A DNA stretch of 64,000 nt from Teratosphaeria epicoccoides (lineage: Eukaryota; Ascomycota; Dothideomycetes; Mycosphaerellales; Teratosphaeriaceae): contig JADDMT010000003.1 of assembly GCA_021401465.1 (NCBI GenBank), forward strand, positions 434,001 to 498,000, in the 5' to 3' direction. Positions 31,144-41,549 of this stretch are shown here, piece after piece (within the stretch, counting starts at the first letter, position 1; each line of letters opens with the position of its first letter). The position numbers and the translations under genes are program-made. The notes beneath the pieces were generated by a model, which had not been told where the DNA came from, searched no databases, and saw nothing but the letters and a program-made list of their open reading frames with translations.

Positions 31144-33075
31144 ATGAGGAGCATCAGCAGAGCCGCTGCAGTCGGCCTGGGCTTGGCTCAGGTGGTTGTG
31201 GGACAGCCATGTGTGGACACCACGCTGAGCACGAGTCCGCCTGCGACAGACGACACCGAAGTGGCCCTTGCAAGCTACTCATACTGCGGTGGCACGTTCA
31301 GCGGCACAGCTTTTCTAAACAACCTGGATTACAACAAGGTCTTGACGCTTTACTACACCAACAGACAAAACCAAAGTACGCCACTTTCGAGCTTGACATT
31401 TGGCTACTCAGGAGCGGTCGCCGGCACAAACTGGGAGACATGGACTACGAGTACACCCGTCTACATCGATGGAATTACAGAATTGCTCAACCTCACATAC
31501 CAGGCCACAGATCTCGGACAGACATATGTCCAGACACTCAATTTGCCGGTCAATGCATCGGGCGCGCCTGAGCCAACCTTGGCTGCTCCGCCGGCTCCCT
31601 ATGCCACGCCAGGAGGCTTCGGCGATGACATTACTTCGTGGCTCGCTGTTGATGCCAGCGGAGAGCTGGACACGATTCTCCAACGCATGTTCCTGAACAT
31701 CAATCCGGACGTCGACGGAGCTGCCAAAGGCGTCGTGGTAGCGGCACGCAGCGGTCCATACTACACTCAGACCGATCCAGATTACGCCTACAACTGGGTC
31801 CGCGATGCTTCCCTGACCATGGATGTCGTTCAGATGTTGTACGCCGCTGCGAACAGCTCTCAGGCTAAAGGCCAGTACGAGGAGATCCTTTTCGAGTACG
31901 CCACAGCCAGAGCAACCGAGCAAAACGACCCGAACCTGCAGACCGGCCTCGGCGAGCCCAAATTCTACCTCAACAACACCATCTTTTCCGGTCCCTGGGG
32001 CAGACCTCAAAACGACGGACCTGCAACCGCAGCCGTCACACTCATAGAATTCGCCAACGACTACCTCGCCAATAACGGCAGCCTCGAAACCGTCAAACAA
32101 AAGCTCTACGACTCTGACACCTACCCCGCCTCCGCCCCTGTGAAAAAAGACCTCCTCTTCGTAGCAAGCAACTGGAGCAGCCCTTCCTACGACCTCTGGG
32201 AAGAAGAGGAAGGCGACCACTTCTACACCCGCCTAGTGCAGCGTCGAGCCCTCGTCCTCGGCGCCGCCTTCGCCACAAAAATGAACGACACCCCCACCGC
32301 CTCCACCCTCACCTCCGCCGCCTCCGCCCTCACCGCCACCCTCCCCCAATTCTGGGACCCGAACCGCGAGATCCTGCTCTACGAATACGGACCCGTGCTC
32401 CACGACAAGAGCAGCTACATCGACACCGCGGTAATCCTCGCAATCATCCACGGCTACGCAAACGACGCCGTGTACGCCTACACCGACGAGCAAGTCCTCT
32501 CCTCCGCCCTGCGCATCGCGACCGCCTTCCTCGCCGTCTATCCGCTGGCCAACACGACGCGCGACGCCGCCGGCAACATCCTCGGGATCCCCATCGGCCG
32601 GTACCCGGAGGACGTGTACAACGGCACGGGCACTGAGCCGAACGGCGGAAACCCGTGGTACCTCTGCACAGCGTCGATGGCGCAGTTCCTGTACGCCGCG
32701 TCCTCCGCGTACGCGGCCGCCGGCCAGATCCGCGTGACGGACGTCTCGAGGCCGTTCTTCGATTACTTCACTCCCGCGGCGAATCTGAGTGCGGGGCAGA
32801 CGTACGAGGCGGGGACGGAGCAGTACTATGCGGCGCTGAAGGGCTTGGATGGTTGGGGCGATGCGTTTATGCGGACGGTGAAGTTTTATACGCCGGGCGA
32901 TGGGCACTTGGCGGAGGAGTTCAACAGGAACACGGGTGTGCCGCAGGGCGCGGGGGATTTGACCTGGAGCTATGCGAGTGTGCTGACGGCGGCGTTTGCG
33001 CGGGCGGAGACGAGGCAGCGGAGGGGGTACGTGGCGGGGTTGGCGGACCTGGGCGTGCAGACGAATGCTACTTGA
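31144..33075 (+). CDS. secreted glucoamylase, GH15, with N-terminal CBM21-like domain
   Basis: Intronless, 643 aa from the ATG at 31144, which gives a clean signal peptide (about residues 1-20, ending VVVG). Residues about 30-140 look like an N-terminal starch-binding domain of the CBM21 type (NNLDYNKVLTLYYTN). The catalytic (alpha/alpha)6 domain follows, with YNWVRDASLTMD, the general acid Glu353 in DLWEEEEGDHFYTR and the base Glu591 in LAEEFNRNTG just before DLTWSYA. There is no C-terminal CBM20 linker and domain, unlike the Aspergillus enzyme; the layout resembles Hormoconis glucoamylase P. It hydrolyses alpha-1,4 and alpha-1,6 glucosidic bonds from non-reducing ends of starch or glycogen, releasing glucose. 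Several NxS/T sites suggest glycosylation. An upstream ATG at 30987 is possible but less likely. Confidence 0.92.
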   Translation: MRSISRAAAVGLGLAQVVVGQPCVDTTLSTSPPATDDTEVALASYSYCGGTFSGTAFLNNLDYNKVLTLYYTNRQNQSTPLSSLTFGYSGAVAGTNWETWTTSTPVYIDGITELLNLTYQATDLGQTYVQTLNLPVNASGAPEPTLAAPPAPYATPGGFGDDITSWLAVDASGELDTILQRMFLNINPDVDGAAKGVVVAARSGPYYTQTDPDYAYNWVRDASLTMDVVQMLYAAANSSQAKGQYEEILFEYATARATEQNDPNLQTGLGEPKFYLNNTIFSGPWGRPQNDGPATAAVTLIEFANDYLANNGSLETVKQKLYDSDTYPASAPVKKDLLFVASNWSSPSYDLWEEEEGDHFYTRLVQRRALVLGAAFATKMNDTPTASTLTSAASALTATLPQFWDPNREILLYEYGPVLHDKSSYIDTAVILAIIHGYANDAVYAYTDEQVLSSALRIATAFLAVYPLANTTRDAAGNILGIPIGRYPEDVYNGTGTEPNGGNPWYLCTASMAQFLYAASSAYAAAGQIRVTDVSRPFFDYFTPAANLSAGQTYEAGTEQYYAALKGLDGWGDAFMRTVKFYTPGDGHLAEEFNRNTGVPQGAGDLTWSYASVLTAAFARAETRQRRGYVAGLADLGVQTNAT

Positions 33076-33212
33076 GATACTTGAGATGGGGTGGCGCGGC
33101 TGGGTGTGGGATGTCGTGTCAGGGAATTGTAATGTTTGGAATGCATGGCTCGAAGATTAGAAGCAACTGACTTAGCACTTCGCCGGACTCCCGTCCATAG
33201 ACTTGGTCAACT

Positions 33213-34447
33213 TCAACTCGCCTTCCCTCCAACCCCATTCCCACCAACACCAACCTTCTCCACATCCTCCCCACTCCTCTTCCTCTTCCCCTTTCCCGCA
33301 CCCCCCGAACTCTTTCCGCCCTTCACCCTGTACGTTGAATCCGGATCCTTCCCCTTCCTCTTCCCACCCCCCATCACCGGCCCCACTTCCTCCAGCATAC
33401 TCAACTCATCCTCCCCCTCCGTATCCGCTTCCCTCGCCATCGCGACCGCGCGATCCCCCACCTGCTGCGCCAAATTCTTCTTCCCGCCTCTCTGCCTCTT
33501 CGGCTTGACCGCATCATGCGACGCCAAACTCTCATTGTCATCGATCAGATCCGCCGCATTCCCTGCTTGCGTGGACTGCTGCAGCGCTTTGGTGTGCGTC
33601 TTGAGCCAGTTGTGCTGGGATTGCGGGTTGAGGAGTTCAGTCTGGCGTTCGAGTTCGCGCGGGGTGAGGTAGGCGAAGTGTTTTTCTTCTTTCTCGAGGG
33701 CGGTGCGCATGGCGGCTTGTTCGTCGGCGGGGAGGAGCTGGGTGCCGGAGAGGGCATCCATGCGGAGCAGGTAGTCGGATTCGTGGTCGAGGGTCATGTA
33801 GCTGGTGGGGTCGTCGGTGCGGATGTCGGAGGGGAGGAGGCTGGGAGAGGTGAGGGCGGGGCGGTAGGGTATGCGGTCGTCGAGGTCTTCGATGGGGGTG
33901 GCGCCCTGGGCGGCGAGAGTCTGCTCCATCAGTTCGCGAACGATGTGGTGGTCGATCTGCGGGATGCGGCCGGTGCTAACGGCTTGTCGGTATTCTTCGA
34001 CGGTTGCGGCGGCTTGGTCGGCGGTGATGTTCGGGTCGACTTGGAGGGGCGGGGTGTGGCGGGGTTTGGGACGGACGTTGAAGCGGAGGTCGGCGGGCAG
34101 GGCGGACTGTTCGTTGAGGTCGAGACAGATCTCGCGCAGTCCACTCGAAGTGTGTTAGCGGTGTGTAGCATGTGTCATGTGTCGGGGGAGTATGAGGATT
34201 GTGATGCTTACTCCAACTCCTCACACAGTCTCTTGGCCAGACTCTCCAGCTTATGCTCTTCCCTGAACAGACGCTTGTTCTCGTCGTGGACGGCGTCGAA
34301 GCGGTGCTTCATCTTGCGGTACTTCTTGCGCCACGACTTGTACTGCTGCTGTCGATTGGCCGGTGTTTGACCTTGAATCTTCTCGAGGCTCTTGCCGCCC
34401 GTCGTGGGACGCCCAGAGCGGATCACCGAGTCTTCGGTGTCGGACAT
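33213..34447 (-). CDS. iec3: INO80 chromatin-remodelling complex subunit IEC3-type
   Basis: Two exons, 34447-34212 and 34143-33213, with a 68-nt intron (donor GTAAGC, acceptor TTCGAG), giving 388 aa and joining CEELDGLREICLDLNE. The N-terminus (QQQYKSWRKKYRKMKHRFDAVHDENKRLFREEHKLE) is a basic coiled coil typical of the fungal Ino80/Iec3 family. The middle holds short conserved helices, and the C-terminus is a Lys/Gly-rich nuclear tail. It is a predicted nuclear protein acting in nucleosome sliding and histone exchange with INO80. It lies tail-to-tail with the glucoamylase and head-to-head with nop13. The family name is inferred from the coiled-coil region, so confidence is moderate. Confidence 0.65.
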
Positions 34448-34612
34448 GGTGGCGGTGGGCGATGAGAGGGATTGGTGCATGTTGTACATGTAACATGTAT
34501 CTCAGCAGACTCACGGTGGAACGCTGAGATGATTCAGGCGCAGGATCTACCCGTGGGCTAGTGTCTGCTCACATGCTGCAACTTGAAATTCTCTACAAAA
34601 AGCATCACCAAC
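34448..34612. promoter_or_regulatory. 165-bp bidirectional promoter iec3 / nop13
   Basis: Start codons of two nuclear-protein genes face away from each other with only 165 bases between them, so both core promoters must share this space. No TATA box is evident. Confidence 0.6.
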
Positions 34613-35890
34613 ATGTCGTGGAATACAGAATTGCCGGACAATATCTCCTTGGCGATCTCCGAGAGAAGCAAGAAGAAGCGCAAGCACCATGATGTTCCCG
34701 AAGATGAGAAGCTCGAGATCGACGTCAACGCGCCTGAACCGCCGTCAAAGAAGGCCAAGCGGTTAGAGAAGAAGCTGAAGAAGGCGAAGAAAGAGGCCAA
34801 GGCGGCTACAGTACATGCGACATCCAACGCAGACGACGCGATCCATCCGGACCGACAGGTCATCGTCGAGACCAAAGCCAAGGGCGACGCACTCAAGCGC
34901 TCCAATCATGGCATCTGGATTGGCAATCTTCCGTGGTCTGCCACCAAGGACAAGCTGAGGGATTTCTTGCAAGAGCATGCCTCGATACATGAACGCGACG
35001 TCGTCCGCATACACATGCCTGCGCCGACTGCAAAGCCTTCAGACGGACAGTTCAAGCCGCAGAATAAAGGTTTCGCGTATGTCGACTTTACCACCCCAGA
35101 CATTCTGCACAAGGCGGTAGCGTTGAGTGAGAAGCTGCTGGGGGGGCGGAGGGTCTTGATCAAAAACGCAAAGTCCTTCGAAGGCAGACCAGACAAGCCA
35201 AAGGGTGAGCAGGAAGGCGCAAAGGTGGTGGGTGGAAAACCGCCCGCACAGAGGATATTCGTGGGCAACTTGAGCTTTGACGTCACCGAAGACGACTTGG
35301 TTGAGCATTTCAGTCAGGCTGGCGAAATCGACGACATTCATATGGCGACGTTCGAAGACAGTGGCAAGTGCAAAGGCTTCGCGTGGGTTCGGTTCAAGGA
35401 GCTCGAAGCGGCAGAGGCAGCTGTGCGAGGATTTGTCTTCGAGAAGCTGGACGGCGAGGATAGCGACGAGGACGAGGTACCGGATGAGGAAAGCATCCAG
35501 AAAAAGAAGAGCAAGAAGATCAAGCCGAAGCGCCGTAAACACCACATCAACCGCCTCCACGGCCGCGAACTCCGCACAGAGTTTGCAGAGGATGCAACGA
35601 CCCGCTACAAGAAGCGGTACGGCAAAGGCGCGGATGCAGAAGCGGTTAAGGATCGGAGAGATCCCGCCAGTCGTGTTGACGGTGCTGCGGACGCTGGAGC
35701 TGCGCAGGAGGCCCCTAGGCCGCAGAAATCGAGGGTGAACAAAGGGAAGGACAAGGAGCAGAGGAGGGAGGATAGGAGGAAGAGACATGATGCCAGGACG
35801 GTGGCGCCCGGAGCGGCGAATGCGAATGCGCAGAGGGCGAGTGGGGCTATCGTGAAGGCGGCCGGGAAGAAGATGACGTTTGAGGAGTGA
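34613..35890 (+). CDS. nop13: nucleolar RNA-binding protein Nop13
   Basis: Intronless, 425 aa. A Lys-rich N-terminus with nuclear/nucleolar signals is followed by RRM1 (about residues 100-195; RNP2 IWIGNLPW, RNP1 KGFAYVDF) and RRM2 (about 222-300; RNP2 IFVGNLSF, RNP1 KGFAWVRF). The C-terminus is highly basic, with NRLHGRELRTEFAEDATTRYKKR, a family landmark. Nop13 associates with pre-ribosomes in the nucleolus. The ATG at 34613 was chosen because it starts MSWNTELPDN directly before the conserved basic region; the frame is open 10 codons upstream without an ATG. An in-frame acidic stretch (GEDSDEDEVPDEES) separates RRM2 from the tail. Confidence 0.88.
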   Translation: MSWNTELPDNISLAISERSKKKRKHHDVPEDEKLEIDVNAPEPPSKKAKRLEKKLKKAKKEAKAATVHATSNADDAIHPDRQVIVETKAKGDALKRSNHGIWIGNLPWSATKDKLRDFLQEHASIHERDVVRIHMPAPTAKPSDGQFKPQNKGFAYVDFTTPDILHKAVALSEKLLGGRRVLIKNAKSFEGRPDKPKGEQEGAKVVGGKPPAQRIFVGNLSFDVTEDDLVEHFSQAGEIDDIHMATFEDSGKCKGFAWVRFKELEAAEAAVRGFVFEKLDGEDSDEDEVPDEESIQKKKSKKIKPKRRKHHINRLHGRELRTEFAEDATTRYKKRYGKGADAEAVKDRRDPASRVDGAADAGAAQEAPRPQKSRVNKGKDKEQRREDRRKRHDARTVAPGAANANAQRASGAIVKAAGKKMTFEE

Positions 35891-36446
35891 GACGTGAGGC
35901 GGAAGTGTGGGTGGAATGGTGTTGGGTTTGAGACTGTGTGGGAACCAGTCGACGGGACTGAGACGGTCCGGAGTGGGCTGCGCACGAGACGTACATTGTC
36001 TCTCACCCTCTCAGTGAACGCTCGCAAGCAAGACATCTACCTTAAGAAGCTCGCCTGGAACAGAGGTACCCGCGCATGAGTATCTTACCGACGGAGCGGC
36101 TTCCCGGCTCTTCCCTTCCTGAGCACAGTGCAGGAAATCCCGGTGGACGGGTGTGGGCTACGTTTCTATCATCAGTGCGAGGAATCAGGGCCGGTGGCTT
36201 GAGGACAGAGAGGAGCGGAGGTAGGGTTGTGTTGGATTGCGCGCCTGGGTGGTGGATGGATATTAATCGTGCTAGCTCTCTCTTTATGTCTCTGAGGCTG
36301 AGTCATCTTCCTTTTCTAGAAGCCACGACCCTGATGTCCGTGCGTGTTGCTCTCGGGATGACATCGCCACGATCGGCAAGCACGAGTCACAACCAGCAAT
36401 TAACAACTGTGCCATCCTTGAGTCCATAACCACCACCACCACCACA
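35891..36446. promoter_or_regulatory. intergenic region nop13 / mbf1
   Basis: Nop13 3' end and the promoter and leader of mbf1. No supported ORF. A CCA/CAC-rich leader sits directly before the mbf1 ATG. Confidence 0.45.
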
Positions 36447-37004
36447 ATGTCTGACGATTGGAACTCCGTCACCAAAATCGGCAGCAAGGTCCGCGGACCA
36501 GGCGTCGCCGAACGCGAGACCACCATTCGAGGCAAGAGCGCCCTCAACGCCGCCCAGCGAAGCGGAGCCGTCGTCGGCACCGAGAAGAAGTTCTCCAGCG
36601 CCAACGTAAGCCCCGCCCACAGCCTACTGCCAAGCAAACCTAACCACTAATACTTCCTTCCGCAGGCCGGCAGCAACCCCGAAGGCCAACGACTCACCAA
36701 AGTCGACCGCGCCGACGGCCCTGTTGCCACCAAGAAAGTCCCCGAAGAAGTCGCCAAGGCGCTCGCACAAGCACGCAACGGCCTTAAGAACCAGAAGGGC
36801 ACGACCATGACGCAGAAGGACCTGGCGAGCAAAGCGAACGTGGATGTGGCGGCGGTCGCGGCGCTGGAAAGAACGGGAGCGGATTTCCCGAGTATGGATG
36901 TGGTGTTGAAGTTGCAGAAGGCGGCGAATGTGCGGTTGACGGGAGCGAATATCGGGGAGCCGATGCTGGGCCCGAAGAAGAAGGCGGATGCTGCGAAGAA
37001 ATAG
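36447..37004 (+). CDS. mbf1: multiprotein-bridging factor 1
   Basis: Two exons, 36447-36605 and 36666-37004, with a 60-nt intron (GTAAGC..CGCAG) in phase 0; 165 aa. The N-terminal MBF1 domain begins DDWNSVTKIG and includes the Lys/Arg-rich link. The C-terminal helix-turn-helix (Cro/C1 type) is seen in TMTQKDLASKANVDVAAVAALERTGADFPSMDVVLKLQKAANVRL. MBF1 bridges TBP and bZIP activators and, in fungi, also limits ribosomal frameshifting on collided ribosomes. Length and domain order fit the family (about 150 aa). Confidence 0.96.
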
Positions 37005-37948
37005 GGAGGCAGAGGGAGTCTGCTTGATACCATAGCCCTGGTCAGATCGTCACTGGGATAGACAATTGGAATGGGCTGAGCTGGGCTGGTCGACCGCTGC
37101 TGTGAGCTGCGGTACTGCTCTCCTTGATTGTGTCTTTAGTGGGGGGCATTATCTGTAGGAATGTTCAATGAATGAATGTCGCAATGACCACCGCTATCTC
37201 TGCTGGGAAGAGGAGACGACCCTGAAGCGTACTGCTGATGGCGTGTACACCGCAGGCATACACTGCATCACGACCTAACCTATGCGACAAGAGGTCTGTT
37301 GCGATGGGCGGGCTGGGCAAAATAATCGGGTTCAAGAGAACCCGGGGGGGGGGAGCGTAGACCGTTGCCGTAACTTCCTGTCCATCGAAAGCCAAAATCT
37401 CGTCCGGGTTCTGGCAGACTTCTGTTCTTTGCAGGCGTGAGTGGAGGATTGAGCCGCCCCGCGGAGTGAGTTTGGTAGGTACTACTACTACTCGACGCAA
37501 CGGTGAGGACTTGGAAATTTCTCCGGCGAAAAGACCCTGCTCGTTCCCTCCTCTCTGCCGACGAGCGGCGACGTACGAGTCTTCTCGTATCTTCCTTTCT
37601 GCCGACGAGAGACGACGCACGAGTCACCGGACTGATCGAGGAACCATCTTCCCCGTGCTCCTACGGCATGAGCAGTGCAGCGCAACGCTCTCCACATTCG
37701 ACGATGGCGACTGCTGCTGCAGCTGCAGTGATCAAGACGAAAAGCTACAGAGGACGTCGACGACAGTAGATGAAACACATTGATGTCGTGGTAAGCGCGA
37801 CTGCATTGGAAGAAAGCAAAATCCGGAAAAAAACAGGCAATATCAGCCATGACAGCATCGCCCACAAAACCTTCAGGTCCTCCAAACCCTCCCTCCCCTT
37901 AGCCTGCCTTCCTCCCTTTCTCTCTCGCCAACCCAACCCTTTCACCCC
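37005..37948. other. intergenic region with an imperfect direct repeat and G-run
   Basis: No convincing gene. It includes a 10-G run (37344-37353) and two similar 29-nt copies (37553-37581 and 37597-37625, sharing CTGCCGACGAG and ACGAGTC). Several mid-size ORFs overlap on both strands but look like products of this GC-rich repeat. Confidence 0.5.
37553..37625. repeat. imperfect direct repeat, 2 x 29 nt
   Basis: Copies at 37553-37581 and 37597-37625 are offset by 44 bases and differ at a handful of positions. Function unknown. Confidence 0.6.
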
Positions 37949-38332
37949 TTAAGGCGTTGGAGTCGCGGTTGGGTTCGGCTTCGGCTCATAACAATTTGCC
38001 GCGTGCGCCCCGAACCCCGTGGAGTCACATAGACCGTAAAACTCAGTCCCCAGAATCTCGTGTGTGCCCGTCACCACGCACACCGACCCAGCCTCATCAT
38101 AGGTCGCCTTGTCGGTGTAATATCTGGCGCAAACGAGCTGAGTCGGCTGGGATAGCGAGTCGCCGTCCGCGTGGTAGCCTGCTACGGCTTTGCTCATGCA
38201 GTAGCAGCGGGCGTAATACACGCCTTCGATGACGCCGCGGGTCTCGGTGTCGGCGAGGGTGTGGGTGGAGGAAAGGAGGAGGAGCAGGAGACTGGTGGTG
38301 ATGGTGGTGATGGCGGTGAGCAGGTTGTCCAT
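37949..38332 (-). CDS. small cysteine-containing secreted protein (candidate effector)
   Basis: Single exon, 127 aa from the ATG at 38332. A signal peptide is evident: MDNLL, then a Thr/Leu-rich core and cleavage near THTLA (about residue 27). The mature part of about 100 residues has six cysteines (RCYC, VCA, SVC, GLC and NC contexts), enough for three disulphides, and ends in a Pro/Thr tail. No enzyme motif was recognised. Small size, secretion and even cysteine number make it an effector-like or cell-surface protein. The frame continues upstream to 38443, but that part lacks hydrophobic character. Confidence 0.65.
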   Translation of the reverse strand: MDNLLTAITTITTSLLLLLLSSTHTLADTETRGVIEGVYYARCYCMSKAVAGYHADGDSLSQPTQLVCARYYTDKATYDEAGSVCVVTGTHEILGTEFYGLCDSTGFGAHAANCYEPKPNPTATPTP

Positions 38333-40459
38333 TTTGTTTTTCTTTGTGTGTGTACAGCAGAGGTCGAGGGCGTGTATTTTGGAGGCCTTGAGGTCCTGCT
38401 GTCGGATGACTGGATCCTGTGCTTTCCCGGGCGGCTCAGGCAAGGCGAGTGGGGCGGTGCTTTATGCAATGTGGTGATGGTTCCAAGATGCTAGGCGCGG
38501 CAAGGCTACCCTGCAAGGCCACGGGGGCTTCGTGGATCGGGAGCGAGCGGGAGCAGTGGGCGTGCTGTGGAGACAGCATGCCGTGAGCTCAGTGGACAGG
38601 TCTTGGTGGGCCAATCCATCCATCCTTCCAGTGGTTCCGGCCTGAGCCATGCCTAGATCCCATTAATTCTGGCATCAAAGCATGAATGACCAATGGATAG
38701 GCTGGTGCTTGTCCTGCACGAGACTTATAGCAAGTTTATGGGCTCTCCCCTGAAACTGGTTTCGTTAGGTCGTATTTCCTTGCTCGTTCTAGCAAGTGGT
38801 AGTCGACCACTGCAACGCCACGGAAGCTAGTCTGGACAGAATATAACTGATCCGCTAGATCAGACTGGACACACAGACCAGGACCGATGCGAACTGTCCA
38901 CTGGTATGTTCGGAGGCAGGGTCGTTCGGGCCTCGTTTGCCAGGTGCTCAGGACTCTCTGCAGCTGGGATATGGTCATCATTTTCTTTCGAAGATGGGAT
39001 GATGTGCGCAATCCTTTGGGCTGGTGACAGGTGGAATTATCGATTGATGCCTTTGAGCGGCTCGTCTGACCTTTCGACCCCTCTCGGACCCTTTGGGCCT
39101 GAGACCGGTTGGTATTGATTTCGATGGTGTCTTGTGTACATTGCTGAATATGCCTGGGTTCGTCGAAGTCTTAAATAGCCCTCAGAAGAATCGCCTAGAT
39201 TCCACCAATGAAACCCCTCACATGTTGAACAGTGGATTGCACCGAAGACTAGAGTCTCGTACTGGCCGGAGGAATTGAGGCGCCATCTAGCATGGCTCGT
39301 CCGGTTGCCGGACGACATAATCGCCACAAGTCCTCAGCGCACGCCATGGTGCATGGCAAAAGCAGCGTCAATACTCAAATTTGCTTGGTTATTCTTGTAC
39401 TGTACAGTGATTCGCACACACCAGGTTAAAATACCAATGGCCGATCATCTTTTCCCGCATCTCGTCAATAATCCAACGCCGCCGTGCACGCCCAGGACGC
39501 CGTGGCGATTACGATGACCTTTGCCAGTGTGTGAAATACGAGGGGCCTACGGCGGCGGCAGCGGGAAGCGACGGAGCAGGACCAACCACCAAGGCACCGC
39601 AAGCCCAGATTCGCTTGGACGTCGCCGTCTCAACACCACCCCCGTGGCTTCTTCCGTCCACCAGAGACCAATGCGACGCAGTTGAACGGCAAGCATAGAA
39701 GTCGATCCGCGGACGCATACGGCTATCGGGTAACAAGTGGCAGGACTCAGACTGCACGATGATCGCTACAATACAAATGCTGTCGACGGCTCGATCGGGT
39801 TTCTCGTGTTTCATGCGCAGCGTTTTGCTGGGAAACCTTCACATACCTGGTCCGCTAGATTCGACGGATTAAACACCGGCATTTGATCGCGCATGGGACC
39901 TTGTGGGCTGGGCAGTTTTATTCTGGTTTTGAAGCAGTTGGTGGCCGTCTTGGCGCCAAATACCACATGGTTAGACGATCGAGGCCAGGAGTTCAAAGCC
40001 TCACACCAGCTCGCAGCTCACAGTGGAGGTCTTGCAGCATCCAAGCACTCCCTGCCATTGTCTTGTAAGCCTGATGGCAGCATAGGTAGGCATCTCGCTT
40101 GACCGACCAGGACTTGCCCTACAGCCATCGGAATTGCACATGAGGCGCATGGGAAAATTTACATCGATCGATTTCGTTCACCTGCGACCAGATCGTGCAT
40201 CGTAAACAGCTCGCCTGAGCATTTTAAGCACGCCCATGTGGACTGAGACCCGGCACATCCGACACGTGAAGCTGTTCTCGGTCCATCGTCTTCCGCAAAC
40301 GGGTACATGTACTGCTAGACCCACGTACCATAATGAATCTCTTCAAACCTCGAGGTACATCAAGAAGACTTTGAGCTCTACAACACGGTCGGTGACCAAT
40401 CGTAAGTCTCAATCCGACCTATGAAGTACACCTTTTTCACGCAAAGACTGACCGACCAG
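38333..40459. other. 2.1-kb gene-free stretch between two small secreted-protein genes
   Basis: Only short scattered ORFs (up to about 100 codons) on both strands; none resembles a known family. The two neighbouring genes point away from each other, so both promoters lie here. Confidence 0.5.
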
Positions 40460-40801
40460 ATGCTGCTGCTACCAATCACCATTTTCGCGACCTCCGCCTT
40501 CGCCGCCTCCGCGGTCGTGTATAAAGGCACCTGCGAGGACAGGGGCGCCCAAACCATAAACCAGCAGTTCGACGCAGGAGCAAGCGACTACGAATGGGGT
40601 TGCAGATCCACGTTCAACGGCGTTGGGGGCTCGGTTGAGTTCCTGGGCGTGCCGACTGGATTCTTCAAGTGCGCAGCCGCAGTGTGGAATAACAACAATT
40701 GCCAAGGGGACGAGGTGGCTCACATCACCGGGGTCGCCGGTCCTCGCTGCCAGAACGTCAAAGGCATTTGGAGTATGCGGGTGCGGTGTAGTTTTCAATG
40801 A
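40460..40801 (+). CDS. small cysteine-containing secreted protein (candidate effector)
   Basis: Single exon, 113 aa from the ATG at 40460. An ATG at 40421 would add 13 residues before the hydrophobic core and weaken the signal peptide. The signal peptide is MLLLPITIFATSAFAAS. The mature part holds six cysteines (TCED, GCRS, KCAA, NCQG, RCQN and RCSF contexts). It is rich in Gly/Asn and has no recognised domain. It is unrelated by eye to the six-cysteine protein at 38 kb, but the two sit in the same gene-poor region. Confidence 0.65.
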   Translation: MLLLPITIFATSAFAASAVVYKGTCEDRGAQTINQQFDAGASDYEWGCRSTFNGVGGSVEFLGVPTGFFKCAAAVWNNNNCQGDEVAHITGVAGPRCQNVKGIWSMRVRCSFQ

Positions 40802-41549
40802 TATCTGCTGACTGGGCGGAAATGCATACGCGTCTTCACATTCCACCGTGCCTGATATGATTGGCATTCCGTCCTTTTTGCGATTATGTGCACAGTGGTT
40901 GAGCATCAAAATGGACTGTAATGTGGTCTCCTCTCAGATCTTTGGCCTTGTAGAACGAAGACTCTGTGTCTGCATTTGCCAGAACTCAACCTGGGTGAAT
41001 CTGACCATCTCCTGTTCATCGTGTTCATCTGGTCCTCTTCTGGAACTTAGTTCTCTGGAAAGGGCAATGTTCTCGAACAGCAGTAGAAGGTGCCAAGGAA
41101 AGGTAAGCTCCTCCTTCCCCCACCTGATGCGCTGAGCCTCAAGATGGTGAGGCCCGTTCACGCACAAGGCAAACAAACACCGCCCACCAACGAGCTGCAT
41201 GTGTTCGTCTGAGCTTGTGGAATGTGTGCAGAACGCCGTGGTCGTCGTCGCATCTGTCATCCATCTTGCCAATCGCTCTTCCCGTCGGATGTTGTGATAC
41301 CGTTCCGCGCCAGCATTGCATGTGAGACCTGCCCCAATACCCACCTCCTAGCACATGAGGGGCATTCTGGCAGACGATCGTCAATTATTTGCTTGCCAGA
41401 GCTCCACACTCCACATCTGACGCTCAGCCCTCCCTGCATACCAAGCAACGCCGCTCGTACCAAGATCCACCGTGCTGCGACATCTACACGACATATCACC
41501 TCGCTCCGCGGCCGACCTTGCCTGAACTTTGTGGCCGGCTGCAGTACCC
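40802..41549. promoter_or_regulatory. intergenic region and promoter of the PKA regulatory subunit gene
   Basis: No supported ORF. The last 200 bases are CT/CA-rich leader-like sequence before the ATG at 41550. Confidence 0.45.

Noticed and set aside
31408..32907. Long minus-strand frames opposite the glucoamylase
   Set aside because: These are shadows of GC3-rich sense codons; the glucoamylase catalytic motifs are on the plus strand.
33516..34370. 284-codon plus-strand frame opposite iec3
   Set aside because: It is a Gly/Val-rich mirror of the sense gene and would run across the iec3 intron.
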